A DNA stretch of 64,000 bases from DYFT01 sp041695085 (GTDB lineage Bacteria; Bacteroidota; Ignavibacteria; UBA10030). Location: the NCBI GenBank assembly GCA_041695085.1, contig JBGFRO010000028.1, positions 21,961 to 85,960 on the forward strand, given 5' to 3'. A model generated the notes under the pieces. The model saw nothing but the letters and a program-made list of their open reading frames with translations. It searched no databases and was not told the DNA's origin. The translations under genes were made by a program, and so were the position numbers. Every line of letters begins with the position of its first letter. The first letter of the stretch is position 1. This document shows, in pieces, positions 24,559 through 32,710 of this stretch.

Positions 24559-25617
24559 CTAATCAAAAGAGATTTTTGACCTGTCTAACAAGATCGTATA
24601 ACGCGCTTGCCGATACTCGCCTACAGTCGTTACCGCATAATAGCGTGCGAGGCCTTCGCCGAGTGTCTGCCTCAGTGTTCGTCGAACTGTCGAAGCCGCC
24701 TTCATGAGAAGCTCGTCACGACCTTTCCCAGCCATCGATCGTTTCACGCGCTCTCTATGTCCGTAGTCGGGCGCGATCTGTTCATAGAGGTTCCACAAAC
24801 GGTTCCAGTTCCGGGCGCCAAAGCGTTTACCTGCATTCAAAGGCTTTTGCTGCTTTGCGCAGAACAGGTAGAAAGCGAATGGGAACGGCTTCATTCGAAT
24901 GCGTTGGCTTCCGACGATAACGGTGCGCGATGACCTGTCGAATATCAATCGCGGGAGGTTGAGAAGTTGATCGATCTCTCCCTGAGCGATGGAAACCAAT
25001 TCACTGAAAGATGCCCTTGGATACTCGCGCAACAGCGGCAGTTTCTCGAGCAAATGCAGATAAGGAACCTGAGCTATAACGAGCTGACGGCCCTCCTCTT
25101 CATTCTCCGGGAAGAATTTCTTCGAATCCTCAAGTGCTTTACTGACAAGAACATGGTACATTGCATCAACTTTTCTTCCAAAGAGGGAAAGGGCAGATGC
25201 CATGGCGACGCTCATCGTTTTCCGCCCGCCTGTGATGGAGCAATGCAATACCGTGTCAGGCTCAGAGGCCTTGGTTCTGATGAAATCAGTGATGAGATTG
25301 GGGAACAGTTGATTCTCGCGATCCGAGCGAATGTCATGCAGCTCAACCGACTCTTCTCGTGCTACCAGAACATGCCTGGCAGGATCGAACGCAGGCTGTC
25401 TCAACAAATATTGGGCACACATTCTTTGAATTTCGTTCACAAGGGGAGGAAGTTGAACACGCAATTCACCCATCAGTGCTGCTTTTCCTTCTGCCGTCGT
25501 GATGACAAAGACTTCACTGATGGGAATCTTTTTCTGTACCATCAGACCGTAAAGCGTCTCGGTGACCACTTGCGGCGTCATGCCCGTTACTGCAATCAGA
25601 GTATGCTTCGGGGGCAT
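24559..25617 (-). CDS. CARF-domain protein of the NE0113 (Csm6/Csx14-type) family with C-terminal wHTH-like domain
   Basis: 352 aa from the ATG at 25617, which has GGAG eight bases upstream. Residues 1-195 are a CARF domain of the TIGR02584/PF09623 kind: LIAVTGMTPQVVTETLYGL (7-25), EVFVITTAEGKAAL, SITGGRKTMSVAMASALSLF (127-146), and MYHVLVS with VPYLHLL. Such proteins are annotated as ring nucleases or cOA sensors. The C-terminal ~130 residues (FDRSSRTVIVGSQRIRMKPF and RDELLMKAASTVRRTLRQTL) look like a DNA-binding winged helix. Predicted role: a cOA-responsive regulator, or degradation of cOA to stop signalling. No HEPN R-x(4-6)-H motif was seen, so it is probably not a Csm6 RNase. Confidence 0.82.
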   Translation of the reverse strand: MPPKHTLIAVTGMTPQVVTETLYGLMVQKKIPISEVFVITTAEGKAALMGELRVQLPPLVNEIQRMCAQYLLRQPAFDPARHVLVAREESVELHDIRSDRENQLFPNLITDFIRTKASEPDTVLHCSITGGRKTMSVAMASALSLFGRKVDAMYHVLVSKALEDSKKFFPENEEEGRQLVIAQVPYLHLLEKLPLLREYPRASFSELVSIAQGEIDQLLNLPRLIFDRSSRTVIVGSQRIRMKPFPFAFYLFCAKQQKPLNAGKRFGARNWNRLWNLYEQIAPDYGHRERVKRSMAGKGRDELLMKAASTVRRTLRQTLGEGLARYYAVTTVGEYRQARYTILLDRSKISFD

Positions 25618-25676
25618 CTGTGTTCTCCAATGACAAAAGGAATAATGCCGATGCGGCACACCGTTTTTGCTTCTTT

Positions 25677-25943
25677 TCAATTCCAGATGTGCCGCGGAAG
25701 AGGGAAAATCGAACAGATATTCGAAAGAAGAAATGCCGCGCAGAACATGTCTTTGTCAGATGGCCCTTGCTTAAGGCTCCTCTCTAAAGCAGCGCAAGAG
25801 GCAGCGGCCACATGGAAATACTCTTCGCAAAGCTCGCATTTGGAGAGGTGTCGCAACACCTGGGCGCGCTCAACCTCCTCTAACTCGTGAGGGAAGGCTG
25901 CTAACAACTCCAGTTGATACTCCGAGCAATGTGTACGTTCCAT
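25677..25943 (-). CDS. Short zf-HC2 (anti-sigma-like zinc finger) protein
   Basis: About 88 aa. The first half reads CSEYQLELLAAFPHELEEVE then VLRHLSKCELCEEYF, the H-x3-C-x2-C motif of zinc-binding anti-sigma domains (HLSKCELC). The second half (CAALERSLKQGPSDKDMFCA, then LLSNICSIFPLP) is mildly hydrophobic and may be a weak membrane or packing segment. No sigma-factor gene is next to it. It lies 60 bases upstream of the CARF-wHTH gene on the same strand and may be the first gene of the CRISPR transcription unit. No good ribosome site was seen at the ATG; a TTG two codons upstream is possible. Confidence 0.55.
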   Translation of the reverse strand: MERTHCSEYQLELLAAFPHELEEVERAQVLRHLSKCELCEEYFHVAAASCAALERSLKQGPSDKDMFCAAFLLSNICSIFPLPRHIWN

Positions 25944-26116
25944 GTACAACTATATATTTCGACGTTCACGTGTGTTGTCAGAAAATCCCCGTTCACCTCT
26001 ACCCTCGTGCGCGTTGAATGTGGGCGGGATAACGCTTGTGATCAGAGCCAAAACAGATAAAGCCATACAGGATGGCCGGAAGTAAGGTCTGTAGCTGTAC
26101 TAAGTCGGTGCTTCCG

Positions 26117-26164
26117 AATAAAAACAGAAAAGCCCCCGTCGTTGGATTTCAACTCCAGAGGCTT
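26117..26164 (-). terminator. Intrinsic terminator-like hairpin downstream of the ZIP gene
   Basis: On the minus strand AAGCCTCTG pairs with CGGGGGCTT (nine pairs including wobbles), with an inner GTTG/CAAC stem, followed by TTCTGTTTTTATT. It is 159 bases after the ZIP transporter stop and would separate it from the zf-HC2/CRISPR run. The gap 25944-26322 holds nothing else I can support; AT-rich TATATA near 25951-25956 could be a promoter element for the zf-HC2 gene. Confidence 0.5.
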
Positions 26165-26322
26165 CACACAGTTCGCCAACGCGTTGAAACTCCCCACAGG
26201 AGCCTGCTGGCAAACAGCGAAAAACGAATGGAGCTAAATATAGCGGTTGCAATCCAAAAAGCAAACTACCATATAATGTGCTGAAAAAGCAATCAGACAG
26301 TCTCAGGTGGGCAAAATCCGAA

Positions 26323-27651
26323 TCACAAAAACGTAAACAGGAACGCGAAGAGAAATCCTGCAATAGTGGCAAGTCCGACAGGGGGGCCGCCGTCTTCATA
26401 CGCCTCCGGCATCATCACGGAAGCCACCATGGCCAGAATGCCACCTCCCGCAATCGCACCCACAAGCGTGAGAGCCGTTGCAGGTGCGTGGGAGAGGAAG
26501 ACGTTGCCGAAGGCTGCAGCCACGGCGCTGGCAGCGACGAGCGTCCCCCACAACGAAAAGATCTTGAGCTTGGAGAATCCGGCCTGCTTCATCCCTACCG
26601 CACTGGCGATCGCTTCAGGGAGATTTGAGAGAAAGACAGCAGCAAGAAAGGTGAATCGAAAGGTTTCGAACGAGACGAAGTTCGAACCAATGACAACCGA
26701 CTCCGGAATGCCATCTAACAGCGCGCCGAGAAAGATTGCAAGCGGTACTCCCGACTCGGCATGCTTCTTCATCAGCCGCGCCTCCTCCCCCTTCGTGAGC
26801 CGTTGAATATTGGCCACTGCCGCTTTCTGCCATACATCTGCATCCATCCGTCCTTGTGTCGCTTCGACGTTTTGGAGCAGACGCTGAGAATTCAACTGCT
26901 CCACTGCAAGCCGGAGCTTTGGCGAGCGTTCCAGCAGCTCGTCGAAGTGAACTTTGTCGATCTTCAACAGCGAAGCGTCCGTTGCGGCAATGGCAGAGGC
27001 GCTCCGCGGTTCTCCCGTAAGCAGCGCCATCTCGCCGAACGATTGGCCGGGTCCGAGGTGGGCAAGTGGTTCGGCTTTCTCGTCTTGCTCATTATCAACG
27101 AAGATGTCGATTCTGCCATCATCAATAAAGTAGAGAGCGTCCCCCTTGTCGCCGCGCCGAAAGACTGCTTCACCTTTTCGCACCTGAACGGGCTGGACGC
27201 ACAGCAAGACCTCCTCCATCTCCTCCGGAGGTAGAGAACGGACAAGCTCAATTTTGGAGAGACGGGAGAGAATCGCAGCCGATTCCTCCCTCTTCTTGTT
27301 GAGGAGATACAACTTTGCCATGGCGGGGTGACGCAGCGCGGCGCCGCGTTGTTCGAGCACCCTGTTTCCCAAATAGTACATCACACCGCCGGCGATGAAA
27401 CCGACTGCTACCCAGAACCAACTTTGCACGCCCGTTAAATGAGCGTGGTGCACCAGCCGCTCCGCTCCTTCGAACGCTAATTCCAGAGCGAGCGCTTGAA
27501 TGAGCGCACCTGTTCCAAAGGCCATGATAATTGCATTGGATCGCCGCGAAGGGCGAAAGAAAAGTCCGATTGAAACGCCGATCAGGAGTGACACCATGGC
27601 GAGCAGCGCCATCAGGACAGCACCGAGTACCGTTTGTGGATCAAAGCTCAT
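26323..27651 (-). CDS. ZIP-type metal permease with inserted cyclic-nucleotide-binding domain
   Basis: 442 aa. Three N-terminal TM helices (about 8-31, 40-60, 78-95), then a soluble cNMP-binding domain (about 133-255: FRRGDKGDALYFIDDGRIDI, GQSFGEMALLTGEPRSASA), a linker helix, and four or five C-terminal TM helices. The metal-site helices read LGALLDGIPESVVIG and FLSNLPEAIASAVG, matching ZIP TM4/TM5 (usual H-x3-E replaced by D-G-I-P-E-S and N-L-P-E). Predicted: divalent-metal transport gated or sensed by a cyclic nucleotide. FGEMALL is the phosphate-binding-cassette-like part. It is followed by a terminator and is not obviously part of the CRISPR operon. Confidence 0.8.
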   Translation of the reverse strand: MSFDPQTVLGAVLMALLAMVSLLIGVSIGLFFRPSRRSNAIIMAFGTGALIQALALELAFEGAERLVHHAHLTGVQSWFWVAVGFIAGGVMYYLGNRVLEQRGAALRHPAMAKLYLLNKKREESAAILSRLSKIELVRSLPPEEMEEVLLCVQPVQVRKGEAVFRRGDKGDALYFIDDGRIDIFVDNEQDEKAEPLAHLGPGQSFGEMALLTGEPRSASAIAATDASLLKIDKVHFDELLERSPKLRLAVEQLNSQRLLQNVEATQGRMDADVWQKAAVANIQRLTKGEEARLMKKHAESGVPLAIFLGALLDGIPESVVIGSNFVSFETFRFTFLAAVFLSNLPEAIASAVGMKQAGFSKLKIFSLWGTLVAASAVAAAFGNVFLSHAPATALTLVGAIAGGGILAMVASVMMPEAYEDGGPPVGLATIAGFLFAFLFTFL

Positions 27652-27705
27652 AGTTGGCCAAATGTTCTACAGACTTGCCATCAGTTGAAACTCACAGCGT
27701 CCCCG

Positions 27706-27839
27706 CCGTGGGATAGAATCCCACGGCTGGAAAAGAAAACCCTCTGGGTTCCCCAAGCTTCTACAGTCTGATGTCTGCTATCTGCCGACTGCCATCTCGC
27801 GTCTTTCTACTCCCATACTCCCATACTTCCATACTTACC
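27706..27839 (-). repeat. Dispersed intergenic repeat, copy B
   Basis: The reverse-complement partner of 1053-1178. It starts with the palindrome CCGTGGGATAGAATCCCACGG (27706-27726, inner region imperfect), followed by AAGAAAACCCTCTGGGTTCC, AAGCTTCTACAG, and pyrimidine-rich runs with CCCATACT repeats. It fills most of the gap between the ZIP gene and anmK; no gene is seen in 27652-27865. Two copies in one window suggest more in the genome. Confidence 0.7.
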
Positions 27840-27865
27840 ACTTAGACCCTACCACACATCCACTC

Positions 27866-29044
27866 TCATAAACAGATCTTGCCGAGGATGACGGGAAGAC
27901 GCGCGCCGGTGACGCTCGGCACGTTGGAGGGGTTTTCCATGATCGTCTCATTCGCCAACACGGCAAAACAGACAGCCTCCTTTGCATCCGCAGAGAAACC
28001 AAGCCGGTCCAGTGGTTTGACGGAGGCATCCGGGAAATAATCTCGCAGTGCTTCCATAATTGCATTGTTGTGTGCACCCCCTCCGCTTACCAGCACCTCA
28101 TCCGCTTTCATCCTTGGGGCGATGAAGCGATGATATTGGTCGAACACAGAGAACGCCGTTAGCTCCGTCACCGTGGCAATAATATCCTGGCGACGGAGTC
28201 CCTTCGTCTCTTTAAGCAGCTTTGAGACGAACATCTTCCCAAACAACTCCCGACCGGTCGATTTTGGCGGCCGTTGTGCGAAGTACGGATGCGCCATCAT
28301 CTTCATCAGCAAGTCCGGAAGGAGTTCCCCTTTCACAGCGGTCGCGCCTCCACGGTCGAGTTCCTTTCGGTAGAATTTCTTCATGCATGCATCGATCACC
28401 ATGTTGGCCGGACCTGTGTCGAACGCCACGACTTCGCGCGGCGAGCAGTTTTTCGGAAGAGCCGTAAAGTTGGCAATTCCACCTAAGTTGAGGAGGATGC
28501 GGTTCTTTGTCTTCGAACGAAACATCAGATAGTCAAAGTACGGAACGAGCGGAGCTCCTTCTCCTCCTACCGCCATATCTGCCGTCCGAAAATCTCCTAC
28601 GGTCGGCACACCCGTCAGTTTTGCGATCGTGGAAGGATCGCCCATCTGAAGCGTTGAGCGAACGGTTTTGCCGAAGACTTTCTTCGGTCTGGGGAGATGA
28701 TGCATCGTTTGACCGTGTGAGCCGATCAAGTCGATCCGGGAAAGCGAGTATCCCGCCCTGCGAACGACACGACGTGCCGCATCGGCAAAGTAATGCGCGA
28801 TCAGAATGTTGAGTTCGCACAGCAGATCGACGCTACCAGTGCCGGGGAGGGAATTCTTCAAAATCAACTCCTTCAACTGAGGAGGATAAGGGAGAGTCGT
28901 GAAGGCCAGTTGGCGGAGTCGGGTGGATGTGCCGTTTCCGGTGATATGGACGAGAGCCGCGTCGATGCCGTCGGCCGAAGTGCCGGAGATCAGTCCGATC
29001 ACAAGTTTCGTCCGTTTCTCCTGAAGTCGCCGAAGCATTTTCAT
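27866..29044 (-). CDS. anmK: Anhydro-N-acetylmuramic acid kinase
   Basis: 392 aa, full family length. It phosphorylates 1,6-anhydro-MurNAc to MurNAc-6-phosphate in cytoplasmic cell-wall recycling. Motifs: VIGLISGTSADGIDAALVHI (phosphate loop; most homologues have SGTSMDG), IGSHGQTMHHLPR, PTVGDFRTADMAVGGEGAPL, LNLGGIANFT, AFDTGPANMVIDACM, and VSGGGAHNNAIMEAL with LGFSADAKEAVCFAVLANE. It is divergent from nfo (24 bases between starts). No other recycling gene is adjacent. Confidence 0.95.
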   Translation of the reverse strand: MKMLRRLQEKRTKLVIGLISGTSADGIDAALVHITGNGTSTRLRQLAFTTLPYPPQLKELILKNSLPGTGSVDLLCELNILIAHYFADAARRVVRRAGYSLSRIDLIGSHGQTMHHLPRPKKVFGKTVRSTLQMGDPSTIAKLTGVPTVGDFRTADMAVGGEGAPLVPYFDYLMFRSKTKNRILLNLGGIANFTALPKNCSPREVVAFDTGPANMVIDACMKKFYRKELDRGGATAVKGELLPDLLMKMMAHPYFAQRPPKSTGRELFGKMFVSKLLKETKGLRRQDIIATVTELTAFSVFDQYHRFIAPRMKADEVLVSGGGAHNNAIMEALRDYFPDASVKPLDRLGFSADAKEAVCFAVLANETIMENPSNVPSVTGARLPVILGKICL

Positions 29045-29068
29045 GAAATTTTTCTACCTTTCTGTTAA

Positions 29069-29986
29069 ATGAAAAACTCACAGCGGGAACAGAAAACGAA
29101 GAAGACCCCCTCCAACGATGCTCCGCCGATCCTTCTCGGCGCGCATATGTCGATTGCGGGCGGAGTTCATACGGCCGTCGAACGAGGTAGAAGGATTGGA
29201 TGCACGACGATGCAGATGTTTGTCAAGAACAATAATCAGTGGAGAGGAAAACCGCTGACGGCTGAGGACGTGTCAACCTACAAAAAGCTGCTGTCGGAAT
29301 CAAGAATCAGTCCGGTTGTGGTGCACGATACATATCTGATCAATCTGTGCGCGGTGGACAAAGAGATTCTGCAGAAATCGCGAATCGCATTGAAGGAAGA
29401 ATTGGATCGATGCGAAATGCTGGGGGTCGACTATCTCAACTTTCACCCCGGCGCACATATGGGTGCGGGCGAGGAAGAAGGAATCAAACAGATTGTAGAA
29501 TCGCTCAATTTGATACACGACCAGACAAAAGGGTATCGGGTGAAGAGCGTGCTGGAGACGACGGCGGGACAAGGCACCGCCATCGGCTATCGCTTTGAAC
29601 AGCTGAGGAAGATCATGGATCTCGTCGAGCAGCGGGACCGCATGGCGGTCTGCGTCGATACGTGTCACATCTTCGCAGCCGGGTACGACATTGCCACGGA
29701 GAAGGGATACCGGCAGACGTTTAAGGAGTTCGACGCGATCATTGGGCTCGACCGGTTGGTAGTGTTTCACGTGAACGACTCGAAGCGCGAGCTCGGCTCT
29801 CGTGTCGACCGGCACGAGCATATTGGAAAAGGACAGATCGGGAAGAAAGGGTTCTCGTTCTTGATGAATGATCCGCGCTTTGTCAACATCCCGAAGATCC
29901 TCGAAACGCCGAAAGGGGAAGATATGAAGGAAGACGTGATGAACATGCGCGTTTTGCGCGGATTGATCAGGGATAGAGAGGACTGA
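29069..29986 (+). CDS. nfo: Deoxyribonuclease IV (endonuclease IV)
   Basis: 305 aa AP endonuclease of the TIM-barrel Nfo family, acting in base-excision repair. Motifs: LLGAHMSIAGGVHTAVERG, QMFVKNNNQWRGKPL, HDTYLINLCA, LNFHPGAHMGAG, LETTAGQGTAIGYRFEQL, VCVDTCHIFAAGYDI, FHVNDSKRELGSRVDRHEHI and ILETPKGEDM. The zinc-binding His, Glu and Asp positions of these motifs are all present. The first ~23 residues are basic extra sequence before the conserved start. No strong ribosome site was seen. Confidence 0.95.
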   Translation: MKNSQREQKTKKTPSNDAPPILLGAHMSIAGGVHTAVERGRRIGCTTMQMFVKNNNQWRGKPLTAEDVSTYKKLLSESRISPVVVHDTYLINLCAVDKEILQKSRIALKEELDRCEMLGVDYLNFHPGAHMGAGEEEGIKQIVESLNLIHDQTKGYRVKSVLETTAGQGTAIGYRFEQLRKIMDLVEQRDRMAVCVDTCHIFAAGYDIATEKGYRQTFKEFDAIIGLDRLVVFHVNDSKRELGSRVDRHEHIGKGQIGKKGFSFLMNDPRFVNIPKILETPKGEDMKEDVMNMRVLRGLIRDRED

Positions 29987-30104
29987 ACGTTGGAGATGAA
30001 TCAGAAAAGCTTGAATCGCACAGATATCGAGGCATTTCAACGATACCCAGCCTCTGCCTTGACATCGGGGTATAATCACCGTACTTTTAAACCGAGGTGA
30101 TGGT

Positions 30105-31163
30105 ATGGAAGAGGTGAAAACATTGAAATCGCTGCTTGCCGAGAATACGCGCGAAGGCGAGCTCTACGAACCGATGCCGGACAACTGGGTGCGCTGTTAC
30201 GCGTGCGGCCACCGGTGCAAGATCGGTCCGGGCAAAGATGGGATCTGCCGTGTCCGGTTCAATCGTGATGGGAAACTCTACGTCCCCTGGGGCTACGCGG
30301 CGTGCGTTGCACTCGATCCCATCGAAAAGAAACCGTTCTTCCACGCTTACCCCGGGAGTAAAGCGCTCAGCTTTGGCATGTTAGGGTGCGATTACCGCTG
30401 TCCCTACTGCCAGAACTGGATAACGTCGCAGGCTCTTCGTGATCCGGAAGCCATCAGCTTTCCGCAATTCTTTACCCCCGAGCAGTTTGTTGATACTGCT
30501 CTTCGCACCAACGCGAAAGTCGTCACCAGCACTTACAACGAGCCCCTCATCACGAGCGAATGGGCGGTGGAGATCTTCAAGCTCGCGAAGCGAGTGGGGT
30601 TGGTCACTTCGTACGTCTCCAACGGCAACGGAACGCCGGAGGTTTTGGAGTATCTCCGTCCGTGGGTTGATCTCTATAAGGTCGATTTGAAAGGTTTCCG
30701 GCAAAAGGAGTATCAGCAACTCGGCGGAGTTCTTCAGAATGTTCTTGATACGATCAAAAGGTTGTACGAGATGGGCTTCTGGTTGGAGATTGTGACGTTG
30801 ACGGTACCGGGTTTCAACGATTCAGATGAGGAGTTAAGAGATATTGCGCAGTTCATTAAGTCCGTCTCCCCCGACATCCCATGGCACGTGACGGCGTTTC
30901 ATCAAGATTATAAAATGACGGAACCTGACCCGACGCCGGTCAAGACGCTTCTGCGTGCCGTGGAGATCGGTTACAGCGAAGGATTGCGCTATGTGTACGC
31001 CGGCAATCGGCCCGGTGAAGTGGGGGAGTACGAGAACACATATTGTCCCACCTGCAAGGAACTCCTCATTGAGCGGTATGGCTTCCGCGTGATGAAGAAC
31101 CGGATCGGCACCGAGGGGAAATGCCCGAAGTGTCAGACGATCATTCCGGGGAGATGGGGATAG
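30105..31163 (+). CDS. amrS: Radical SAM enzyme of the AmmeMemoRadiSam system (AmrS-like)
   Basis: 352 aa. N-terminal cysteine motif CYACGHRCKIGPGKDGICRV, then KPFFHAYPGSKALSFGMLGC with the radical SAM cluster C-x3-C-x2-C in GCDYRCPYCQNW. Further blocks are STYNEPLITSEWAVEIFKLA, VSNGNGTPEVLEYLRPW and VDLYKVDLKGF, with a C-terminal zinc ribbon CPTCKELL and CPKCQTII. This layout matches the AmrS (YjjW/PflA-like) family, whose exact product is not settled; in many genomes it sits with AMMECR1 and Memo genes, which are absent here. A GAGGTGATGGT ribosome site supports the ATG. Confidence 0.88.
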   Translation: MEEVKTLKSLLAENTREGELYEPMPDNWVRCYACGHRCKIGPGKDGICRVRFNRDGKLYVPWGYAACVALDPIEKKPFFHAYPGSKALSFGMLGCDYRCPYCQNWITSQALRDPEAISFPQFFTPEQFVDTALRTNAKVVTSTYNEPLITSEWAVEIFKLAKRVGLVTSYVSNGNGTPEVLEYLRPWVDLYKVDLKGFRQKEYQQLGGVLQNVLDTIKRLYEMGFWLEIVTLTVPGFNDSDEELRDIAQFIKSVSPDIPWHVTAFHQDYKMTEPDPTPVKTLLRAVEIGYSEGLRYVYAGNRPGEVGEYENTYCPTCKELLIERYGFRVMKNRIGTEGKCPKCQTIIPGRWG

Positions 31164-31245
31164 GTGATCTCAGTCTCTTCAGATGTTTCAGATTGGCTCC
31201 TGTTACAGTTTCGTTTTGCACAAGTCGATGCTATACAACGTGTAG

Positions 31246-31264
31246 GGCGGGACGCTGTCCCGCC
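31246..31264. repeat. Isolated GGCGGGAC hairpin
   Basis: A perfect 8-bp stem GGCGGGAC-GCT-GTCCCGCC, followed a few bases on by AAGCTT. The same 8-mer pair and a nearby AAGCTT occur at the CRISPR trailer (11384-11446). It lies between the two radical SAM genes and could act as a terminator for the first, though no T-tract follows. No gene is seen in 31164-31432. Confidence 0.6.
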
Positions 31265-31432
31265 ACCAAGCTTCCGCGAAAACCAACTGAATTGCAGAAA
31301 TGGTGAAGTTGTGGATTGAGGAAAAAAGGTCTCAGGGGGAACACATTCGCGTCGAGTCGGGTACTTTCTTCTCCACGATCCAAATCGAGGATGCCATTCT
31401 CCGCTCGTGAAGTTCTTAGGAGGGGCTTAAAG

Positions 31433-32560
31433 ATGGATGAAAAAATCGCTCGCGGAATTGGGTGTGAAGAAGAAAGCACATCTGCCACTCTGCACATCAC
31501 GCATTACAAAGGTCGAGGCGCAGGGTTCAATCCCCCCAATCGCTTTGAAGAGCTCCAAGTTGGTTCCCCACCATCCGATCTTGCACAGTATTTCGACAAT
31601 CCTGATCCATTGCCGCGGGTGGAGACTCGCTTTTTTCTCGATCATTCGCGCTCCATCCTTGCCGCGAACGACAGTCCCGATCTCGGCTTCACCTACAGCA
31701 TCAACCCCTATCGCGGTTGCGAGCATGGGTGTATCTATTGTTATGCGCGACCGACGCACGAGTATCTTGGGTTTTCATCGGGACTCGACTTCGAGTCGAA
31801 GATCCTCGTCAAACGCGATGCCCCCAAGCTTCTTGAGGAGACCTTCTCGGCTCCTTCCTGGAAACCGCAGGTCATTATGTTCTCCGGCAACACCGATTGC
31901 TATCAACCGATCGAGCGGAGGTTGGAGTTGACGAGGCAGTGTCTACAGGTCTTTCTCAAGTTTCGCAATCCCGTTTCGATCATCACCAAGAACGCTCTCA
32001 TTCAGCGAGACAAGGATATCCTCGCCGAGCTTGCCAGGGAGCGCCTCGTTTTTGTCGTGATGAGCGTGACCACGTTGAAACCCGAGCTTGCACGTAGGAT
32101 GGAACCGCGGACCTCCTCGCCGGCAAAGCGATTGGAGACGATTGAGAAACTTGCCGCCAACGGCATCACGGTCGGCGTGAACGCTGCGCCGATCATTCCG
32201 GGACTGAACGACGTCGAGATTCCCGCCATTCTACAAGCTGCTGCGGAACGTGGCGCTGTGAGGGGGAGCTACACACTCGTCCGGCTTCCCCACGCAGTGA
32301 AGGAGCTTTTCACGCACTGGTTGGAGCGTGAGATGCCCGAGGCCTCTTCGAGGATTCTCAACCGGATCCGCAGCGTGCGCGACGGCAAGTTGACAAGCTC
32401 AGAGTTTGGGAAACGCATGCGGGGTGAAGGAAAGATCGCGGAGACCATTCAACAACTCTTCAACACAAGTTGTGTACGCTTCGGTCTCAACAAACAACCG
32501 TTGAAACTCTCAAAAGATCGTTTTCGTCGCGCCTCCGATCTTCAATTGCAGCTTCTTTGA
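31433..32560 (+). CDS. PA0069-family radical SAM protein (SplB-like)
   Basis: 375 aa from the ATG at 31433, which has an AGGAGG-like site (TTAGGAGGGG) eight bases upstream; an in-frame start at 31316 would add 39 residues of poor quality. Motifs: FLDHSRSILAANDSPDLGF, YSINPYRGCEHGCIYCYARP (C-x3-C-x2-C), THEYLGFSSGLDFESKILVK, SGNTDCYQPIERRLELTRQC, ITKNALIQRD and APIIPGLND. The family is related to spore photoproduct lyase by sequence, but its substrate is unknown to me. It stands alone, on the same strand as AmrS. Confidence 0.9.
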   Translation: MDEKIARGIGCEEESTSATLHITHYKGRGAGFNPPNRFEELQVGSPPSDLAQYFDNPDPLPRVETRFFLDHSRSILAANDSPDLGFTYSINPYRGCEHGCIYCYARPTHEYLGFSSGLDFESKILVKRDAPKLLEETFSAPSWKPQVIMFSGNTDCYQPIERRLELTRQCLQVFLKFRNPVSIITKNALIQRDKDILAELARERLVFVVMSVTTLKPELARRMEPRTSSPAKRLETIEKLAANGITVGVNAAPIIPGLNDVEIPAILQAAAERGAVRGSYTLVRLPHAVKELFTHWLEREMPEASSRILNRIRSVRDGKLTSSEFGKRMRGEGKIAETIQQLFNTSCVRFGLNKQPLKLSKDRFRRASDLQLQLL

Positions 32561-32710
32561 GTAGCCTGCCTCGCTCAAGGTGAATCCACGCACCTTGATT
32601 TTTTTCCTTCATTTTCATAAACTCACACCGCCTTTTCTGGAAGACAAGCCGCGCTTTTTGGAAAAGGCTTTTTGTTGTGTGTCCGAACACCCACAGCATA
32701 ACGCGACGCT

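Noticed and set aside
24559..25617. Call as a Csm6 RNase
   Set aside because: The N-terminal CARF matches the family but no HEPN motif is present; the C-terminal part looks DNA-binding.
26101..26240. Possible riboswitch or stable RNA upstream of the zf-HC2 gene
   Set aside because: Only a terminator-like hairpin can be supported; no known riboswitch consensus was recognised.
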